In this document: piece by piece, positions 13,475 through 15,959 of the stretch
Layout: every line of letters starts with the position of its first letter
Position numbering within the stretch: position 1 is the first letter of the stretch
Assembly: GCA_964432995.1 (NCBI GenBank)
Contig: CAYSPU010000137.1
Span: 1 to 15,959, forward strand
Direction of reading: 5' to 3'
DNA length: 15,959 nucleotides
Source of the DNA: CAYSPU01 sp964432995
GTDB taxonomy: Bacteria; Verrucomicrobiota; Verrucomicrobiia; Limisphaerales; JAHDYP01
Notes under the pieces: model-generated
What the model was told of the DNA's origin: nothing
The model's database searches: none
What the model saw: only the letters and a program-made list of their open reading frames with translations
Made by a program: the position numbers and the translations under genes

Positions 13475-14256
13475 TCATGCGGACTCGGTCCAACGGCGGG
13501 TGAGATGGTCGTACGCGTCGATGCGCCAGTCGCGGAGGAATGGCCACTGGATGCGGGTGCGGTCGAGTTGGGCGAGGTCGACGGGCACGAGACGCGGTTG
13601 ACGGCGGCGACGTAGCAGCCGTCGGCGACGGCGTGGCTGCGCTGGATGAGTTCCCAGGCGGCGTGCTGGCGTTTGCCGTGGGTGCGCTTCTCGGCCGGGT
13701 GCCAGCCGATGGCCGTGGGGTAGAAGAGAATCTGGGCGCCCTGAAGGGCGGTGAGTCGGGCGGCCTCCGGGTACCACTGATCCCAACAGATGAGAACACC
13801 GATGCGCCCGTGGCGGGTGGTCCAGGCGCGGAAGCCAAGGTCGCCCGGAGTGAAGTAGAACTTCTCGTAGTACAGCGGGTCGTCCGGGATGTGCATCTTG
13901 CGGTAGACGCCCGCCGTCGCGCCGTCCGCGTCGAGCACCGCCGCGGTGTTGTGGTAGAGGCCCGCCGCGCGCCGCTCGAACACCGACGCGACGACGACCA
14001 CGCCGAGCTCCTTGGCGACCTTCGCCACCGCCTCCGTCGTCGGCCCGGGCACCGGCTCGGCGAGGTCGAACAGCGCGGGATCCTCGCGCTGGCAGAAGTA
14101 CGGCGTGCGGAAGAGCTCCGGCAGGCAGACGACGTTCGCCCCGCGCCCCGCCGCCTCGCGCACCGCCGCGAGCGCCCGCTCGACGTTCGCTGCGGCGTCG
14201 GTACCGCATCGCATCTGGACGAGGCCGACCCGAAAGGTCGATGAACGCTGGTTCAT
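13475..14256 (-). pseudogene. aguB: N-carbamoylputrescine amidase-like gene with internal deletion/frameshift; probable chimera
   Basis: This is a nitrilase-family gene; intact enzymes hydrolyse N-carbamoylputrescine to putrescine in the agmatine pathway. From ATG 14256 the catalytic triad is present: E47 (CLPELF), K120 (YRKMHIPDDPLYYEKFY), C157 (LICWDQWYPE). The sequence is normal to DGCYVAAVNRV (residue ~222, near 13590), then leaves the frame. A different frame continues LVPVDLAQLDRTRIQWPFLR and WRIDAYDHLTRRW to TGA at 13475, matching the usual C-terminal helix of the family. About 45 residues expected in between (the FWG-GSF-DP-G strands) are missing. Codon use also changes sharply near 13851: before it about 18 of 22 Ala codons are GCG, after it all 13 are GCC. 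The two halves therefore seem to come from different genomes. No aguA neighbour is visible. Confidence 0.78.
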
Positions 14257-14294
14257 GGGGCGCGTTATATAGAGCATTCGCTCTGGCGACGCTC
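14257..14294. promoter_or_regulatory. Short divergent intergenic region with AT-rich core
   Basis: Only 38 bp separate the divergent amidase and M23 start codons. TTATATAG (14265-14272) is the sole AT-rich stretch in very GC-rich surroundings and could provide a -10 element in either direction. No clear -35 is seen. Confidence 0.35.
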
Positions 14295-15308
14295 ATGTTC
14301 CACCGTGGCACCGCGCTCAGGAAGGTCCCCTCGCTCGCCGCGCAGTTCGGCATCCGCGGCACGGACCAGCTCGCGCGCGATCTCGGCACGGTCGTCTCGC
14401 ACCTCGTCGCGCGCGACAAGTTCGTCGTCGGGGCGAGCTCGGCCGGCCTGCTCCGCCCCGATCTGTCGCTCCCCGCGTACGCCGGCCTCGTGCCGGACGA
14501 CGGCCTCGCGCCGATCTTCAACTTCTTCGACCGCGTCGGCGGCGGCTTCGGCTACCGCCAGGCGGTCACGCGCGACCACGCGCGCGACTTTCGCGGCGGG
14601 CGCCTCTCGTACGACGAGCACGACGGCACCGACTTCGTCTGCCCCCCCGGCACGCCGCTCGTCGCCGCCGCGCCCGGCGTCGTCGTCGCGACGCGCGACA
14701 CCTGGCTGCGCGGCGGGCTCACCGTCTGCGTCGACCACGGCGACGGCGTCGTCACGCAGTACACGCACTGCGCGGCGCGCGTCGCGGAGGTCGGCCAGCC
14801 CGTCCTGCGCGGCGACGTCGTCGCGCTCTCGGGCACGGCCGGCATCGACCTGACGCAGTTCTTCCCCTGGATCCCGCCGCACGTGCACTTCATGGTCTGG
14901 ATCCGCGGCTGGCCCGTCGATCCCTACCTCGCCGACGGCGAGACCCCGCGGCCGGGGACGTGGCACCACGGCAACGAGCCGCGCACGGTGACAGGGCCGC
15001 TGCCGGACGATCCGGCGCCCTCGCTCGCCGACCTCGGCGTCTGTGAGGCGGCGATCGGCGAGGCGCTCGCGCTCTGCCGCGACGCGCGGATCCGGGAGGA
15101 GCTCGAGCGGGCGCCGAGCGATCCGGCGCGGGTCGCGATCCTCGAGGACAGCCTCCATCACGACCGCGACGCGTGGCCCGACGAGGCGCGCGCGCTGAAG
15201 CTGCGCCCGCGCGCGAACCCCGGGAGCGTTCGTCTCACGTTGCCGCTCCCGGCGTCGATGTACCGCGGCGCGCGCGCGGCGGACGCGCCGTGGACGAAGG
15301 CGAGGTGA
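14295..15308 (+). CDS. M23 (LytM/peptidoglycan endopeptidase-type) metallopeptidase family protein
   Basis: From ATG 14295 the protein is 337 aa. The M23 core spans ~100-215: YDEHDGTDFVCPPGTPLVAA carries the first zinc ligands H109 and D113 (HxxxD), followed by PGVVVATRD, VDHGDGVVTQYTHC, LRGDVVALSGTAG, and HVHF with H196 and H198 (HxH). All zinc and catalytic residues are kept. M23 enzymes usually cut peptidoglycan cross-links, but this one has no recognisable signal peptide, so location and substrate are open; an unusual ~95-residue N-terminal and a ~125-residue C-terminal extension flank the core. The frame is open upstream to ATG 14241, inside the amidase gene, so I prefer 14295. Third positions are almost all G or C, unlike genes left of 13850. 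Confidence 0.85.
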   Translation: MFHRGTALRKVPSLAAQFGIRGTDQLARDLGTVVSHLVARDKFVVGASSAGLLRPDLSLPAYAGLVPDDGLAPIFNFFDRVGGGFGYRQAVTRDHARDFRGGRLSYDEHDGTDFVCPPGTPLVAAAPGVVVATRDTWLRGGLTVCVDHGDGVVTQYTHCAARVAEVGQPVLRGDVVALSGTAGIDLTQFFPWIPPHVHFMVWIRGWPVDPYLADGETPRPGTWHHGNEPRTVTGPLPDDPAPSLADLGVCEAAIGEALALCRDARIREELERAPSDPARVAILEDSLHHDRDAWPDEARALKLRPRANPGSVRLTLPLPASMYRGARAADAPWTKAR

Positions 15309-15371
15309 AGCCGGTGACCTGCCTCCAACGGCCTCGTCGAGCTTGCGACGGCCCGGGTCGCCGACGGCGCG

Positions 15372-15959
15372 CTACTTCCTCACGCACCGAAAGCCCGTAT
15401 TGGCCCAGGCGCTCGGCGCGACGTAGCTTGCACGATCTTCAGACCATAGAGCACTGTGCTGCCAGCTCCCCGCTCGCCTCGTGCGCCGTTCGTCGTCGAC
15501 CAGAGTGACCGCACAGATCGGATCTGGACCATAGTTGCCTGCCGCCCAACACCCGGCGCCCCCGTACGGTTGGTAGGAGTCCAACATCCACTCGGCAACG
15601 CCACCGATGATGTCGTGCACGCCGGGCGGATTGGTCGTGTCCCCCGTCGGATGACTTCCCACGTCATCGGGATAAAGATGGGGCTCGTTCGTGCAAGTAT
15701 AGTCGAGCGCGATGTCCGCTTGGTCACAGGCGGGATACGCATCCCCCCACGGATACCACTCATCGACACCGCGGTTGCGCGCGACGTATTCCCATTCCGC
15801 CTCCGTCGCGAGCCGCATACCATCCCACGCGCAGAAGGCCGCCGCGGTGTACCAGGTGACGCAGTTGACGGCCTTGTTCTCGAACGAGATGCTCGGCCCC
15901 CCGTCATGCCTGTTAGCAGTTGCCTGAAGCACCTTCGCCGAGGTCGGGGTAGAAGCGAT
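15372..15959 (-). CDS. Formylglycine-generating-enzyme/sulfatase-modifying-factor (SUMF1) domain protein, 5' partial
   Basis: The frame is open at the right edge of the window, so the N-terminus is missing; 195 residues are visible, ending GFRCVRK. Family features: NCVTWYTAAAFCAWDGMRLA, TEAEWEYVARN, WYPWGDAYPACD, IIGGVAEWMLDSYQPY, RRAGSWQH and the terminal GFR. In true FGE this fold oxidises a sulfatase cysteine to formylglycine; many bacterial members do other jobs, such as ergothioneine-type chemistry, or have lost activity. Seven Cys residues are visible, suggesting disulfides and export. Base composition is less extreme than in the M23 gene. The 60-bp gap to the convergent M23 gene holds nothing clear. 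Confidence 0.85.
   Translation of the reverse strand: MASTPTSAKVLQATANRHDGGPSISFENKAVNCVTWYTAAAFCAWDGMRLATEAEWEYVARNRGVDEWYPWGDAYPACDQADIALDYTCTNEPHLYPDDVGSHPTGDTTNPPGVHDIIGGVAEWMLDSYQPYGGAGCWAAGNYGPDPICAVTLVDDERRTRRAGSWQHSALWSEDRASYVAPSAWANTGFRCVRK

Noticed and set aside
12202..14277. A single 691-aa frame joining a nitrilase domain to an RmlD domain
   Set aside because: The middle ~140 residues translate intergenic hairpins and the inverted-repeat element, the nitrilase C-terminus lies in another frame, and RmlD has its own ATG at 13095. The fusion arises from the deletion/frameshift.
14265..15161. Minus-strand frame of 298 codons opposite the M23 gene
   Set aside because: It is composed of Arg/Ala/Glu/Asp repeats from extreme GC codons, antisense to a clear M23 domain.

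Overview
The window looks like a metagenome-assembled scaffold, because it contains a 10-N gap. Most of it, up to about position 13,850, reads as a high-GC verrucomicrobial genome of Pedosphaera/Limisphaerales type. The support is a lamin-tail-domain C-terminus, an ECF sigma factor next to a WD40 serine/threonine kinase, and secreted Ig/FG-GAP/ASPIC-UnbV proteins with the C-terminal domain common in that phylum. Intergenic regions there are full of short GC-rich hairpins. From about 13,850 to the end, codon use changes abruptly inside a gene, and the genes (M23 peptidase, formylglycine-generating-enzyme-like protein) look more like Myxococcota/deltaproteobacteria. I suspect an assembly chimera joined through a conserved stretch of a nitrilase-family gene. 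The taxonomy is inference.

Layout. 1-335: end of a lamin-tail protein. 449-1191: ECF sigma factor broken by one frameshift and one in-frame TGA. 1371-3461: zinc-ribbon/kinase/TM/WD40 protein with a short propeller. 3482-4143: VapBC-type toxin-antitoxin (TA) pair on the minus strand. 4445-6151: secreted Ig/FG-GAP/ASPIC-UnbV protein. 6566-7242: AbrB-type antitoxin plus PIN toxin. 7255-7347: probable Phd antitoxin remnant. 7386-7876: second, gap-interrupted and frameshifted copy of the FG-GAP gene. 7984-8669: ribbon-helix-helix antitoxin plus a second PIN toxin of the same subfamily. 8836-9681 (-): HAD phosphatase. 9828-9973: short element with 23-bp terminal inverted repeats and a 9-bp flanking direct repeat. 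10039-11046: membrane-anchored alpha/beta hydrolase. 11314-13095 (-): glutamyl-Q tRNA(Asp) synthetase behind an RmlD-like reductase, stop codon abutting start codon. 13127-13331: a second, diverged inverted-repeat element. 13475-14256 (-): N-carbamoylputrescine amidase-like gene with an internal deletion. 14295-15308: M23 peptidase. 15372-15959 (-): partial sulfatase-modifying-factor-type protein.

Main points of interest. (i) Three complete TA modules and one remnant sit in about 5.2 kb around a duplicated secreted-protein gene. Two homologous PIN toxins are paired with unrelated antitoxin families, and all three toxins start with GTG in a GTGA stop/start overlap. (ii) A MITE-like inverted-repeat element has an apparent 9-bp target-site duplication and a diverged relative 3.3 kb away. 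(iii) A family of tiny intergenic hairpins keeps its palindromic form while the stem sequence changes. (iv) Several lesions (sigma factor, FG-GAP copy 2, amidase) and the mid-gene codon switch could be real decay or assembly artefact; read mapping would separate these.
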